Shown: positions 1-8,154 of the stretch, piece by piece
How positions within the stretch are numbered: position 1 is the first letter of the stretch
How the letters are laid out: each line of letters begins with the position of its first letter
DNA from: Niveispirillum cyanobacteriorum
GTDB lineage: Bacteria; Pseudomonadota; Alphaproteobacteria; Azospirillales; Azospirillaceae
DNA: 64,000 nt
Direction of reading: 5' to 3'
NCBI RefSeq assembly: GCF_002868735.1
Contig: NZ_CP025612.1
Coordinates: 806,001-870,000, forward strand
Made by a program: the position numbers and the translations under genes
The notes under the pieces: model-generated
Seen by the model: only the letters and a program-made list of their open reading frames with translations
What the model was told of the DNA's origin: nothing
The model's database searches: none

Positions 1-2
1 CG

Positions 3-995
3 CGTGCCATGCTGGCAGACCAGTTGGCAACGGTGAACCGGCGCCTCGCAGACCAGGCATTGATTACCGCCACTATCACCCGCAATGTGCCCGCAGCACT
101 GATCCTGACAAATGGCGCGGGTATGGCGACATACCTTAACCCGCCCGCCATCGGCCTTCTGGGGGCAGAGCTGGAAGGCGCATCCCTGTTTGAAAAGCTG
201 GGCGTAACACTGGGAAAGGGCGACATTTCCATCCCAGCCGTTGCGGAAAGTGCCGCAACCCTGGAACGACCCGATGGTCAACTGGTCCCGGTTCTCTATT
301 CGATCACCCCGTTGGATGGTGATGAGGGGCCGGCAGGAGCCGTTGTGCAAATTATCGACGTGACCGAACGTCGTCAGGCTGAAGAACGACAAGAACTGCT
401 GATGGCGGAGCTGTCGCATAGGGTCAAGAACACCCTGGCCACCGTGCTGTCGATTGGCAAGCAGACCCGCCGGCGTCATGCCGATACGGACAGTTTCTGG
501 CAATCGTTTGAGGGCCGGCTACGGGCGCTGTCAGAGACGCATAACCTGCTGGCCGATCATTTCTGGGAATGGGTGCAGTTGGCCGACGTCATCCGGCATG
601 AGGTGACGCCCTATGCCCAGGAACCACATGATGTGCGTATCGATGGACCCGCCATCGAACTGCGGCCCAAGGCGGCACTGGCCCTGGCGCTGGTCTTCCA
701 CGAACTGGCCACTAACGCCGCCAAGTACGGAGCCTTTTCACAGGCCGGCGGACATCTGGAAGTGCTATGGACCCTGACCGATGGCGAACAGCCACGCATC
801 CATCTCAGTTGGAAGGAAACCGGCGGCCCGCCCACGACGGTGCCGACCACCTCTGGCTTCGGCACAACCCTAATCCAGCGCTCGCTTGCCTACGAACTGC
901 AAGGTGCAACGGCATTAAGGTTTGAACCCGACGGTCTGCGCTGCGACATCGAGTTTCCGTTCAGCGAAGTCATACGTCGGCGCAGCGGGGGATGA
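3..995 (+). CDS. PAS/HWE-family sensor histidine kinase (5' end outside window)
   Basis: Sensor histidine kinase whose start probably lies upstream of the window; the first ATG inside it is at position 9. Counting from that ATG, residues about 15-120 look like a PAS fold. The phosphoacceptor region ELSHRVKNTLATV follows, with the candidate His near residue 137. The ATPase part has an N-box of the form HELATNAAKYGAFS and a downstream WKE, the combination that defines the HWE/HisKA_2 kinase family common in alphaproteobacteria. No transmembrane segment is seen in the visible part. No response regulator is adjacent inside the window, so the signal and partner are unknown. Confidence 0.85.
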   Translation, partial: RAMLADQLATVNRRLADQALITATITRNVPAALILTNGAGMATYLNPPAIGLLGAELEGASLFEKLGVTLGKGDISIPAVAESAATLERPDGQLVPVLYSITPLDGDEGPAGAVVQIIDVTERRQAEERQELLMAELSHRVKNTLATVLSIGKQTRRRHADTDSFWQSFEGRLRALSETHNLLADHFWEWVQLADVIRHEVTPYAQEPHDVRIDGPAIELRPKAALALALVFHELATNAAKYGAFSQAGGHLEVLWTLTDGEQPRIHLSWKETGGPPTTVPTTSGFGTTLIQRSLAYELQGATALRFEPDGLRCDIEFPFSEVIRRRSGG

Positions 996-1107
996 GGAAA
1001 CGCCAATCACCCCCATTGCTAACCATCTGACTATAAAAGAGAGTCGCACTTCAAAATAGAATCCACCCCGCCTACAACCAAAATATCGATAATTATACTT
1101 ATGGAAA

Positions 1108-1782
1108 TTACATTTCCTTCGTTGACCTCAATGCGCGATCCAGGGCCAGACCGGCAATGAGGCCAGCAGCCTGGGCCAATATGAAGCCCGGGACATCCAG
1201 GGGGCGGATACCAGCGAAACTGTCGGTCAGGCTGCGTGCCAGGGTGACGGCGGGATTGGTGAAGCCGGTGCTGGCCGTGTACCAGTAGCCGGCCATTACA
1301 GCCAACGGCACGGCGTAAGAAAGAGCAGCCGCCGTACCGCTGCGTAGTGCACGCAGTATGATGGTTACCAGAACCAACGTTGCCACGGCTTCCGACAACC
1401 ATTGTCCCGGACCGGTGCGGACTGTCGCGGAGACCTGCACAAGCGTCTGGTTGAACATACCATGGGCCAGCAGCACGCCTGATACGGCGGCGACCGCCTG
1501 CACAGCCAGATAGGCCGCTACCCGTGAACGAGGAAAATAGCCGGTGGCCGCTAGGGCCAGCGTGACAGCCGGGTTGAAATGCGCGCCGGACAGCGGCCCG
1601 AACATATGGATAAGCGCCACCAGGGCACCACCGGTGGCAATAGCATTGGCCAACAGGGCAACGGCACCGTTACCACCGGCCAGTTGCCAAGCCATGATGC
1701 CGGAGCCAACGATCACGGCCAGCAGCAACGCGGTGCCGATCCCCTCCGCAATCAGCGCCTGAAACAAGGAAGGCCGGGTCAT
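1108..1782 (-). CDS. aqpS: AqpS-type aquaglyceroporin of the arsenic operon
   Basis: Major intrinsic protein family channel of 224 aa with six predicted hydrophobic segments and the two half-helix NPA motifs, at about residues 70-72 and 176-178. Its ATG overlaps the arsC stop (ATGA), so the two are translationally coupled. In Sinorhizobium meliloti a channel in the same operon position (AqpS) replaces the ArsB/Acr3 pump: arsenate is reduced inside by ArsC and arsenite leaves down its gradient. That role is inferred here from the operon. No ArsB, Acr3 or ArsH is encoded nearby. Last gene of the arsRIC-aqpS operon. Confidence 0.88.
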   Translation of the reverse strand: MTRPSLFQALIAEGIGTALLLAVIVGSGIMAWQLAGGNGAVALLANAIATGGALVALIHMFGPLSGAHFNPAVTLALAATGYFPRSRVAAYLAVQAVAAVSGVLLAHGMFNQTLVQVSATVRTGPGQWLSEAVATLVLVTIILRALRSGTAAALSYAVPLAVMAGYWYTASTGFTNPAVTLARSLTDSFAGIRPLDVPGFILAQAAGLIAGLALDRALRSTKEM

Positions 1783-2285
1783 GGGTGGCTTTCCTCAGCG
1801 ATTTCATCCATCCGCCGTTTCAGCGCCATGCGGTCCAGCGTGGCCATCGGCAGGCTGGTGAATATAGACAGACGGCGTTCGATCATGCGGTAGACATCGG
1901 CCGTGAAGGCCGCCTTTTCCGCATCGGTACCGGTGGCGGATGACGGATCGGGAAAGCCCCAGTGTGCCGTCAACGGCTGTCCCGGCCAGATGGGACAGAC
2001 CTCTCCCGCTGCCTGATCACAGACAGTGATGATGAAATCCAGGGCCGGGGCGCCCGGCTGGGCAAATTCCGACCAATCCTTTGATCGTGTATCAGAAAGA
2101 TCATAGCCGAGGCGTGTCAGCAGATCACGGACATGGGGATTGATGCGGCCTGAGGGGTGGCTGCCAGCGCTGTAGGCCTTGAAACGCCCCTGCCCCATCC
2201 GGTTCAGGATCGATTCCGCCATGACGGAACGGGCACTGTTATGGGTGCAAAGGAACAGCACGGTGTTAACGCCAGTGTCCACCAT
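1779..2285 (-). CDS. arsC: Arsenate reductase, LMW-phosphatase (thioredoxin-coupled) type
   Basis: 168-aa arsenate reductase of the low-molecular-weight tyrosine phosphatase fold. The P-loop CTHNSARS lies at residues 13-20 with catalytic Cys13. Two further cysteines at about residues 88 and 96 (VCDQAAGEVCP) match the redox relay of thioredoxin-linked ArsC proteins. I chose the ATG at 2285 because the P-loop then sits at its usual distance from the N terminus; the open frame runs further upstream but is not ArsC-like there. It lies 34 bp after arsI and overlaps aqpS. Reduces As(V) to As(III) in the cytoplasm. Confidence 0.92.
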   Translation of the reverse strand: MVDTGVNTVLFLCTHNSARSVMAESILNRMGQGRFKAYSAGSHPSGRINPHVRDLLTRLGYDLSDTRSKDWSEFAQPGAPALDFIITVCDQAAGEVCPIWPGQPLTAHWGFPDPSSATGTDAEKAAFTADVYRMIERRLSIFTSLPMATLDRMALKRRMDEIAEESHP

Positions 2286-2319
2286 GGCGGGGCTCCTATC
2301 TGAAATGAGAAGCGGAAAA

Positions 2320-2787
2320 TCAGGCGGCAGGACCGCAGCAGGCCGACTTTGCCTTTTCCACGAGCTTGGGAGCTGCCGTGGAAGCCAGACGCGGATCAAT
2401 GGCCGTGGCACCGCCGCCGTAAGTGGCGCTGCCGCCGTAGGTGTGGAACACCTCCCACGACAGGCCAGCCGGATCGGTGACCCAGGATTTCTCCGACTTG
2501 GCGTAGCAACAGGTCGTATGCCCTTCCTCCAGAACCGGCGCGTCAGCCTGACGCGGTCGGCCATAGACCTCGGCCAGTTCGTCGGCACTGTCCACCTGAA
2601 TGCCGAGATGTTCGATACCAGGCGTGCTGTCGCGCAGGGAAATGGCAAAGTTCACGCGGGGATCATCCAGCATCCACTTGGCGTAATCATCCTTCAGCAC
2701 GGAAGGCTGTGCCGCGAACAGCGTGGAATAAAGGCGGACGGACTGTCTAAGATCGTCAACAGCCACATGCAGGTGCAGGCGCTTCAT
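2320..2787 (-). CDS. arsI: ArsI/CadI-family C-As lyase (VOC dioxygenase)
   Basis: 155-aa vicinal-oxygen-chelate protein. The vicinal Cys pair TTCCYA at residues 93-94 is the hallmark of ArsI, which cleaves methyl from trivalent organoarsenicals (MAs(III) to As(III)). Likely metal ligands are an N-terminal His (5 or 7), His60 and Glu112; these assignments come from family pattern and were not aligned. The C terminus carries another Cys pair (ACCGPAA). The ATG at 2787 overlaps the 3' end of arsR by about 30 bp. CadI-type annotation (cadmium-induced) is the main alternative name for the family; the ars context favours ArsI. Confidence 0.88.
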   Translation of the reverse strand: MKRLHLHVAVDDLRQSVRLYSTLFAAQPSVLKDDYAKWMLDDPRVNFAISLRDSTPGIEHLGIQVDSADELAEVYGRPRQADAPVLEEGHTTCCYAKSEKSWVTDPAGLSWEVFHTYGGSATYGGGATAIDPRLASTAAPKLVEKAKSACCGPAA

Positions 2788-3178
2788 CGGTTGGTTCCTT
2801 CTGTTTAGTGACACAAGCCAGCGTGCCCAACCCATCACCGCAAAGTTCGGGCCGACCCTGACAGCAATCCTCCATCAGGAAAGAAAGGAGACGCCGAGTG
2901 CCCCCATAATCGGTGGCGTAAAAAATCTGCCGCTGCACACGCCAGGACCGCAGCAATCTCGCGCGGTCCAGCGTGGCAAGGTGATGCGACAGGGTGGAGG
3001 CGCCGACACCTAAGCGTTCCGCGATCTCCCCCGCATTCAGCCCGTCCGGCCCAATCCGCACCAGCAGGCGGAAAATCTCCAGCCGCGTGGATTGGGCAAG
3101 GGCTGCGAGAGCGTCGATGGCTTGTGTCTGTTCTATAATTCGAACATTATCAAAATATGTTGGTGGCGTCAATATCAT
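2756..3178 (-). CDS. arsR: ArsR-family repressor of the ars operon
   Basis: Winged-helix metalloregulator of the ArsR/SmtB family. It has the typical core ALAQSTRLEIFRLL, then an HTH region (AGEIAERLGVGASTLSHHLATL). Cysteines near the C terminus (EDCC, ELCGDG, ACGC) could bind As(III), the arrangement seen in ArsR proteins with C-terminal sensing. The start is uncertain. The ATG at 3178 gives 140 aa but has no clear ribosome site. An ATG at 3235, preceded by a G-rich AAGGGGGG stretch, would add 19 residues but would place two operator-like repeats inside the gene. First gene of the arsR-arsI-arsC-aqpS operon; probably autoregulated. Confidence 0.88.
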   Translation of the reverse strand: MILTPPTYFDNVRIIEQTQAIDALAALAQSTRLEIFRLLVRIGPDGLNAGEIAERLGVGASTLSHHLATLDRARLLRSWRVQRQIFYATDYGGTRRLLSFLMEDCCQGRPELCGDGLGTLACVTKQKEPTDEAPAPACGC

Positions 3179-3200
3179 ATTTCGATAATCGTCAAAATAT
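3135..3200. promoter_or_regulatory. Two tandem ArsR operator-like repeats
   Basis: Two 24-bp AT-rich direct repeats at 3135-3158 and 3177-3200 agree at 19 of 24 positions. They share the outline ATA-TTCGA-AT-TCAAAATAT. Their starts are 42 bp apart, about four helical turns. Each has partial dyad symmetry around TTCGAtaAT. They sit at the head of the ars operon in otherwise GC-rich DNA, overlapping the 5' end of arsR. Binding by the adjacent ArsR is inferred. Confidence 0.5.
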
Positions 3201-3337
3201 CCCGCTGCTGTACGCAGCGCCCATTTCGGCAGCATTGACTGCCGCCCCCCTTATTTCCGCATATACGCACCGCATGCGGGGATAATCTGAACCAAGACGC
3301 CGCAAAAGGCGCATCGCAGCGAACGGGGGTTCACGGC

Positions 3338-4543
3338 ATGACCATCATCACGGGTATGGACGGACAGACCAAAGCAGCGGGTGTCGGCAGGACGCTGGCC
3401 GCCGCCAAGGCACATTCGCGTCTGGTTGCGATTGACGCGCTCCGCGGTCTGGTCATGGTTTTCATGCTGGTGGACCATGTGCGGGAGACCTGGTTCCTGC
3501 ATATGCAGGTGACGGACCCGGTCGATACGACGACCACAGACCCTGCCCTTTTCTTCACGCGGCTTCTGTCCACCTTCTGCGCACCGACCTTTGTAGCGCT
3601 GACCGGTCTGTCGGCCTGGCTTTACGGCCAGTCGCACAGCAAGGCCGAGACGTCGATGTTCCTGCTGAAGCGTGGGCTGTTCCTGATCTTCCTGGAACTG
3701 ACCTTTGTGGGCTTTGCGTGGTCGGCCCAGTTTCCGCCGCAGACCTTCTGGCTGCAGGTGATCTGGGCCATCGGCATCTCGATGATCGTACTTGCCGGGC
3801 TGCTGCATCTGCCGCGAATGGCACAGGTGGCGCTAGGGCTGATCATCGTGCTGGGGCATAATCTGCTGGACCCGATCCAGCTGGCGCCGGGCGATGCGTT
3901 CTATGAGATTTGGGCCGTTCTGCATCAGCGGTCGGTGATCCAGCTTGGCGGCGGCCTAATTGCCAAGACCACCTACCCCATCCTACCCTGGATCGGCGTC
4001 ATCCTGCTGGGTTATGCCAGCGGCCCCTGGTTCTCCAAGGGCAGCGACGCGATGGTCCGCCGCCGCCACCTGATCCTGACCGGCAGCATCATGCTGGTCG
4101 GGTTTGTCGTCATCCGCGCCCTCAACGTCTACGGAGATAAGCCCTGGGTACCGGGCGTGGACACGCTGCACAGCGTCATGGCCTTCCTGTCGCTGACCAA
4201 ATATCCGCCGTCGCTGCTGTTCCTGCTGCCGACGGTCGGCACGGGTGTGCTACTGCTGGCTTTGTTTGAAAAATATCAGGACAGCAAAGTCATGCCCTTT
4301 CTCGCCATGTTCGGCGGGGCTCCTATGTTCTTCTACCTGCTGCATCTTTATGTGCTGAAGGCGCTCTACCTGATCGCTGTTGCCCTGTATGGGCTGAACA
4401 AGGGGCAGTTCTTTGGCGTGGACAATGTTTCAACGGTCTGGATCTGGGTCGCCATCCTGCTGGTGCCGCTCTATCTGCCCACCCGCTGGTTCGCGGGCCT
4501 GAAGCAGCGCCGCCGTGACATCTGGTGGCTGAAATACCTGTAA
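3338..4543 (+). CDS. DUF1624 / heparan-alpha-glucosaminide N-acetyltransferase-like membrane protein
   Basis: 401-aa polytopic inner-membrane protein with around ten hydrophobic segments. The opening RLVAIDALRGLVMVFMLVDHVRE, with conserved Arg-Gly and Asp-His pairs in the first helix, is typical of the DUF1624/COG3503 acyltransferase-like family. Some relatives transfer acyl groups across the membrane to sugars; the substrate here is unknown. The ATG follows GGGGG at about 9 bp. The gene is transcribed away from arsR, and nothing in its sequence ties it to arsenic. Confidence 0.75.
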   Translation: MTIITGMDGQTKAAGVGRTLAAAKAHSRLVAIDALRGLVMVFMLVDHVRETWFLHMQVTDPVDTTTTDPALFFTRLLSTFCAPTFVALTGLSAWLYGQSHSKAETSMFLLKRGLFLIFLELTFVGFAWSAQFPPQTFWLQVIWAIGISMIVLAGLLHLPRMAQVALGLIIVLGHNLLDPIQLAPGDAFYEIWAVLHQRSVIQLGGGLIAKTTYPILPWIGVILLGYASGPWFSKGSDAMVRRRHLILTGSIMLVGFVVIRALNVYGDKPWVPGVDTLHSVMAFLSLTKYPPSLLFLLPTVGTGVLLLALFEKYQDSKVMPFLAMFGGAPMFFYLLHLYVLKALYLIAVALYGLNKGQFFGVDNVSTVWIWVAILLVPLYLPTRWFAGLKQRRRDIWWLKYL

Positions 4544-4674
4544 CGGCGCCGAAATAGCCCAGGTTTCGTCCCGGCATAATCCGCGCATTTGGGCCTTACA
4601 ACAATAGAACACACCGCCGCAACCGGCTGCTTCGAGCAAAATTATCTGCCGTACGGCCTAAGCTAATCGGGTGA

Positions 4675-4714
4675 GGGGACAAGGACCTCGGGTCTTTAAA
4701 AAAGGTCTTGCCCC
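4675..4714 (+). other. Bulged hairpin in the leader of the TonB receptor gene
   Basis: GGGGACAAGGACCT at 4675-4688 can pair with AGGTCTTGCCCC at 4703-4714: twelve pairs with two single-base bulges, around an A/T-rich loop. It lies 132 bp past the upstream gene and about 100 bp before the receptor start. It could be a weak terminator or a leader structure; no known riboswitch motif was recognised. Confidence 0.35.
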
Positions 4715-4815
4715 AGAGGAACGTTATAACATAACAGGCGGCACGAGATAACGGCCCTTCAGGGTCAGCGCCGCAATGAGTGAACAGCGGAGCAGCTTCA
4801 CAAAGGGGATCAACG

Positions 4816-6963
4816 ATGTATGTGACTAATCGGTTCCGCCTGGCGCTTGCCGCCACCGCCGCCTGCGTGGCCCTTGCGCCTGTGGCGATCGCCCAGCCCG
4901 TCGATGGCGCCCTGGATGAGATTATTGTCGTGGGCCAGCGTCAGGCCTATCGCGGCGACGTCGCCTTGAAAGAGACGCCGCAGGCCATCCAGGTGCTGGA
5001 TGGTGCCTTGTTGCAGGATCTGGGCATCACGAAGCTGGAAGGTGCCCTTGAACTGGCGTCCGGCATCGCCAAGCAGAATAATTTCGGCGGCCTCTGGGAC
5101 AGCTTTGCGGTCCGCGGCTTTGCCGGTGACGAGAATTTCCCGTCGGGCTTCCTGGTAAACGGCTTCAATGGCGGCCGTGGTTACGGTGGCCCGCGCGACG
5201 CCTCCAACGTGGAGCGCATCGAGGTCCTGAAAGGTCCCAATTCCGCTCTGTTCGGTCGTGGTGAGCCTGGCGGCACAGTGAACATCATCACCAAGAAGCC
5301 GGAATTCAAGACCAAGGGCAGCGTTGCCGCCTCTGCCGGTAGCTATGATACCTACCGTGTCGAAGGCGATATCACCGGCCCCGTTACCAAGAGCATCGCC
5401 GTGCGCCTGAACGCGGCATACGAAGATGCCGGTAGCTTCCGCGACACACTGGACAGCAAGAAGCTGGTCGCCTCTCCCTCCATCCTGGCCGTCCTGACCG
5501 AGGACACGACCGTGTCCTATGAGATGGAGTATGTGAACCAGAAGGTACCGTTTGACCGCGGTATCGTAGCGGTGAACGGCGACCTTGGCGCCCTGCCCAT
5601 CTCCCGCTTCCTGGGTGAACCGGGCGACGGTCCCATCGAGATCGATGTGCTGGGCCATCAGGTACAATTGCAGCATGATCTGAACGACAATTGGGCCGTA
5701 CTGCTGGGCGGCAGCTACAAGGAAACCTCGTTCGAGGGTATCTCCACCGAGGCCGAACTGGCCGGTGGGCGGCAACCTCTGAACTCCACCAACCGTTTCC
5801 TGTCCCGCCAGCGCCGCCAACGCGATTACGATACCGAGCATGCGGTGGTGCGTGCCGAACTGTCCGGTACCTTCAACACCGGCGGCCTTACCCATCACCT
5901 GATCACCGGTGCCGACTGGGACAAGTTCAATATCGATACGTTGCAGCTCCGTTATCGTCCCGGTGCCTATACAGCGGGTGGGGCCATCACAACGGGGCTG
6001 AACGCGATTGATGTGTTCAACCCGACCTATGGCAACCGCCCCACCCCAACCGCCACCGTCACCAATACCTATGAAAAGCAGGATGCCTGGGGCATCTACC
6101 TGCAGGACCAGATCGACATTACCGAACAGTTCAAGATTCGTTTCGGCGGCCGGTATGACGATTTCAAGCGCAACCTGCACGACCGCGCCCTGCCTGTGTC
6201 GGCCACCAACCCCAAGGTCCGTTCCTATAAGGAATTCAGCCCGCAGGCCGGCTTGGTTTATAACGTGACCGAAGAAGTCTCGTTCTATGCCGGCTATGGC
6301 AAGGGCTTCCGTCCCAACAGCGGCGCCAGTGCCGCTGGGGTGCTGTTCGAGCCCGAAAAGTCCAAGTCCTATGAAGTCGGTGCGAAGTATGAGAGCGAGG
6401 ATGGTAATCTGAACAGCACCGTGTCGCTGTTCACGATGAAGAAGACCAATGTGCTGACGGCTGATCCGACCAATGCCAACTTCTCCATCGCTGTCGGTTC
6501 CGCCCGTTCCAAGGGTCTGGAGTTCGACCTGAACGCCAAGCTGCCCGCCGACATGCGCGTCTTCGCGACCTATGCTTATACCGATGCCGAGGTGGCGGAG
6601 GATTACCGCGACCCGAACTTCAATCTGTCGGTTCTGGAAGGCTCGCCCCTGATCAATGTGCCCAAGCACACGGCCAACCTGATGCTGTTCAAGGATTTTG
6701 AGGTCGGCACTGGTACGGCCAGCGTCGGCGGCGGCATCAACCATGTGTCCAAGCGTCTGGGCGAGACGGGTGTCAATTTCTACCTGCCCAGCTACACGCT
6801 GGTGAAGTTGCAGGCCTCTTATGAGCCGTTGGAGCAGGTGAAGCTGTCGGTCGATGTGAACAATCTGTTCGACAAACGCTACTACGCCTCCTCCTACGCC
6901 CGTCTGTGGGTGGCGCCGGGTACACCGCGCACCGTAACCGGTCGGGTCAGCTACAGCTTCTGA
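4816..6963 (+). CDS. TonB-dependent siderophore receptor
   Basis: 715-aa outer-membrane receptor. A signal peptide (LALAATAACVALAPVAIAQ) is followed by a TonB-box-like DEIIVVGQ, a plug domain and a long beta-barrel ending in aromatic F (GRVSYSF). The plug motif IEVLKGPNSALFGRGEPGG, with GTVNIITKKP, is that of the FhuA/FoxA-type ferric-siderophore receptors. I chose the ATG at 4816 because AAGGGGAT stands 5-6 bp upstream and the signal peptide then starts at once. No Fur box was obvious by eye, and no siderophore synthesis or ABC uptake genes are adjacent, so it probably takes up a xenosiderophore. A strong terminator follows. Confidence 0.9.
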   Translation: MYVTNRFRLALAATAACVALAPVAIAQPVDGALDEIIVVGQRQAYRGDVALKETPQAIQVLDGALLQDLGITKLEGALELASGIAKQNNFGGLWDSFAVRGFAGDENFPSGFLVNGFNGGRGYGGPRDASNVERIEVLKGPNSALFGRGEPGGTVNIITKKPEFKTKGSVAASAGSYDTYRVEGDITGPVTKSIAVRLNAAYEDAGSFRDTLDSKKLVASPSILAVLTEDTTVSYEMEYVNQKVPFDRGIVAVNGDLGALPISRFLGEPGDGPIEIDVLGHQVQLQHDLNDNWAVLLGGSYKETSFEGISTEAELAGGRQPLNSTNRFLSRQRRQRDYDTEHAVVRAELSGTFNTGGLTHHLITGADWDKFNIDTLQLRYRPGAYTAGGAITTGLNAIDVFNPTYGNRPTPTATVTNTYEKQDAWGIYLQDQIDITEQFKIRFGGRYDDFKRNLHDRALPVSATNPKVRSYKEFSPQAGLVYNVTEEVSFYAGYGKGFRPNSGASAAGVLFEPEKSKSYEVGAKYESEDGNLNSTVSLFTMKKTNVLTADPTNANFSIAVGSARSKGLEFDLNAKLPADMRVFATYAYTDAEVAEDYRDPNFNLSVLEGSPLINVPKHTANLMLFKDFEVGTGTASVGGGINHVSKRLGETGVNFYLPSYTLVKLQASYEPLEQVKLSVDVNNLFDKRYYASSYARLWVAPGTPRTVTGRVSYSF

Positions 6964-6992
6964 TCTCTGGCTCCTTCCTTGTAAACTCCACA

Positions 6993-7029
6993 CCCCCGCC
7001 CGATGGTTCCCCCTGGGCGGGGGTTTTTA
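6993..7029 (+). terminator. Rho-independent terminator after the siderophore receptor
   Basis: Perfect 9-bp stem CCCCCGCCC (6993-7001) with GGGCGGGGG (7015-7023), 13-base loop, then TTTTTATTT. It separates the receptor from the downstream dehydrogenase gene. Confidence 0.9.
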
Positions 7030-7053
7030 TTTGTCCTGACAGGAGCGATCATC

Positions 7054-7980
7054 ATGGCTTTCCTGTTTAAATCATCGGCGGAACGTGGCCGTATCTGGAG
7101 TGAGGCCTTTGCCCGGCTGCTACCCGACATGCAGTTCCGTACCTGGCCAGAAGTCAGTGACGCCGCCGATATCCGCTATCTGGCGGCCTGGACGGTGACG
7201 CGTGACCTGCTGGAGGGGCTGCCCAATCTGGAGGTCCTGTTCTCTGTTGGGGCCGGGGTGGACCAGCTGGACCTGTCGCAGGTGCCGGACCATATCCAGG
7301 TCGTGCGGATGATGGAGCCAGGCCTGACCGACGGCATGGTGCAGTACGCCACCTTCGCTACATTGGCCTTGCATCGCGAGATGCTGGATTACCGGCAGGC
7401 GCAGGCGGACCATCGCTGGGCGCCGCGTCACCTTCTGCCGGCCGGGCAGCGGCGGGTCGGCGTCATGGGGCTGGGTACTCTGGGCACGGCGGTGCTGGGT
7501 GCCCTGCGCCTGTTCGGTTTCCCCCTGCGCGGGTGGAGCCGGTCTGGCGGGGATGTCGAGGGCGTGGAAATCTTCGCTGGCGCCGACGCCCTGCCCGCCT
7601 TTTTGTCAGGTTGCGACATCCTGATTTGCCTGCTGCCGTTGACCGACCAGACACGCGGCATTTTGTGCCGCAAAAGCTTCGATCTTCTACCGCGCGGTGC
7701 CGGCATCATCAATGTCGGACGCGGCGGGCATCTGATGGAGCACGATCTGCTGTCGGCTTTGGACTGCGGGCAGCTTTCGGGGGCGGTCATTGATGTGCTG
7801 AATACCGAACCGGCGGCGGCGGACCATCCATTCTGGTCGCATCCCCGTATCCTTTTGACCCCGCATGTGGCCAGCCAGACAAGGGATGATTCGTCCGTGG
7901 AGGTTCTGATCGCCAATATCCGCCGCCATCAGGCGGGCCAGCCGATGCAGGGACAGGTAGACCGGTCGCGTGGATATTGA
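7054..7980 (+). CDS. D-2-hydroxyacid dehydrogenase, GhrA-like glyoxylate/hydroxypyruvate reductase
   Basis: 308-aa NAD(P)-dependent D-isomer-specific 2-hydroxyacid dehydrogenase. The nucleotide-binding loop GVMGLGTLGTAVLGAL lies in the middle. The catalytic Arg falls in NVGRGGHL and the catalytic His in LTPHVASQT near the C terminus. Length and the short N-terminal domain match GhrA (about 312 aa), which reduces glyoxylate and hydroxypyruvate. The ATG at 7054 has AGGAG upstream (acaggagcgatcatc); an earlier in-frame start would place coding sequence right behind the terminator. First gene of the catabolic island on the plus strand. Confidence 0.85.
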   Translation: MAFLFKSSAERGRIWSEAFARLLPDMQFRTWPEVSDAADIRYLAAWTVTRDLLEGLPNLEVLFSVGAGVDQLDLSQVPDHIQVVRMMEPGLTDGMVQYATFATLALHREMLDYRQAQADHRWAPRHLLPAGQRRVGVMGLGTLGTAVLGALRLFGFPLRGWSRSGGDVEGVEIFAGADALPAFLSGCDILICLLPLTDQTRGILCRKSFDLLPRGAGIINVGRGGHLMEHDLLSALDCGQLSGAVIDVLNTEPAAADHPFWSHPRILLTPHVASQTRDDSSVEVLIANIRRHQAGQPMQGQVDRSRGY

Positions 7981-8154
7981 GCACTGCAGGGCGCAGCAGA
8001 ACATGCCGCACAGGTGGCCGGCAAATCCGCATTCCCTGCTGTCCCCTTCCCGCTTTCAGACAGAAGTTCCGGTTTCACCATGGCCTAATATCTCTCGTGC
8101 AGGGCGCTGAACGGCGCCTCCCGATCTTCACCGCAGCAATGGAAAGACGACGCC

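Noticed and set aside
1070-1107. AT-rich stretch near the end of the ars operon with TATCGATAAT resembling the ArsR repeats
   Set aside because: It does not align with the two upstream repeats beyond about ten bases and lies at the 3' end of the operon; likely chance or part of a weak terminator.
4544-4815. Search for a Fur box or cobalamin riboswitch before the siderophore receptor
   Set aside because: Neither a 19-bp Fur-like palindrome nor the conserved cobalamin-riboswitch blocks could be found by eye.
4810-6993. A 727-codon open frame on the minus strand
   Set aside because: Antisense shadow of the siderophore receptor; the GC-rich codon bias of the real gene opens the opposite strand, and the translation resembles no protein.
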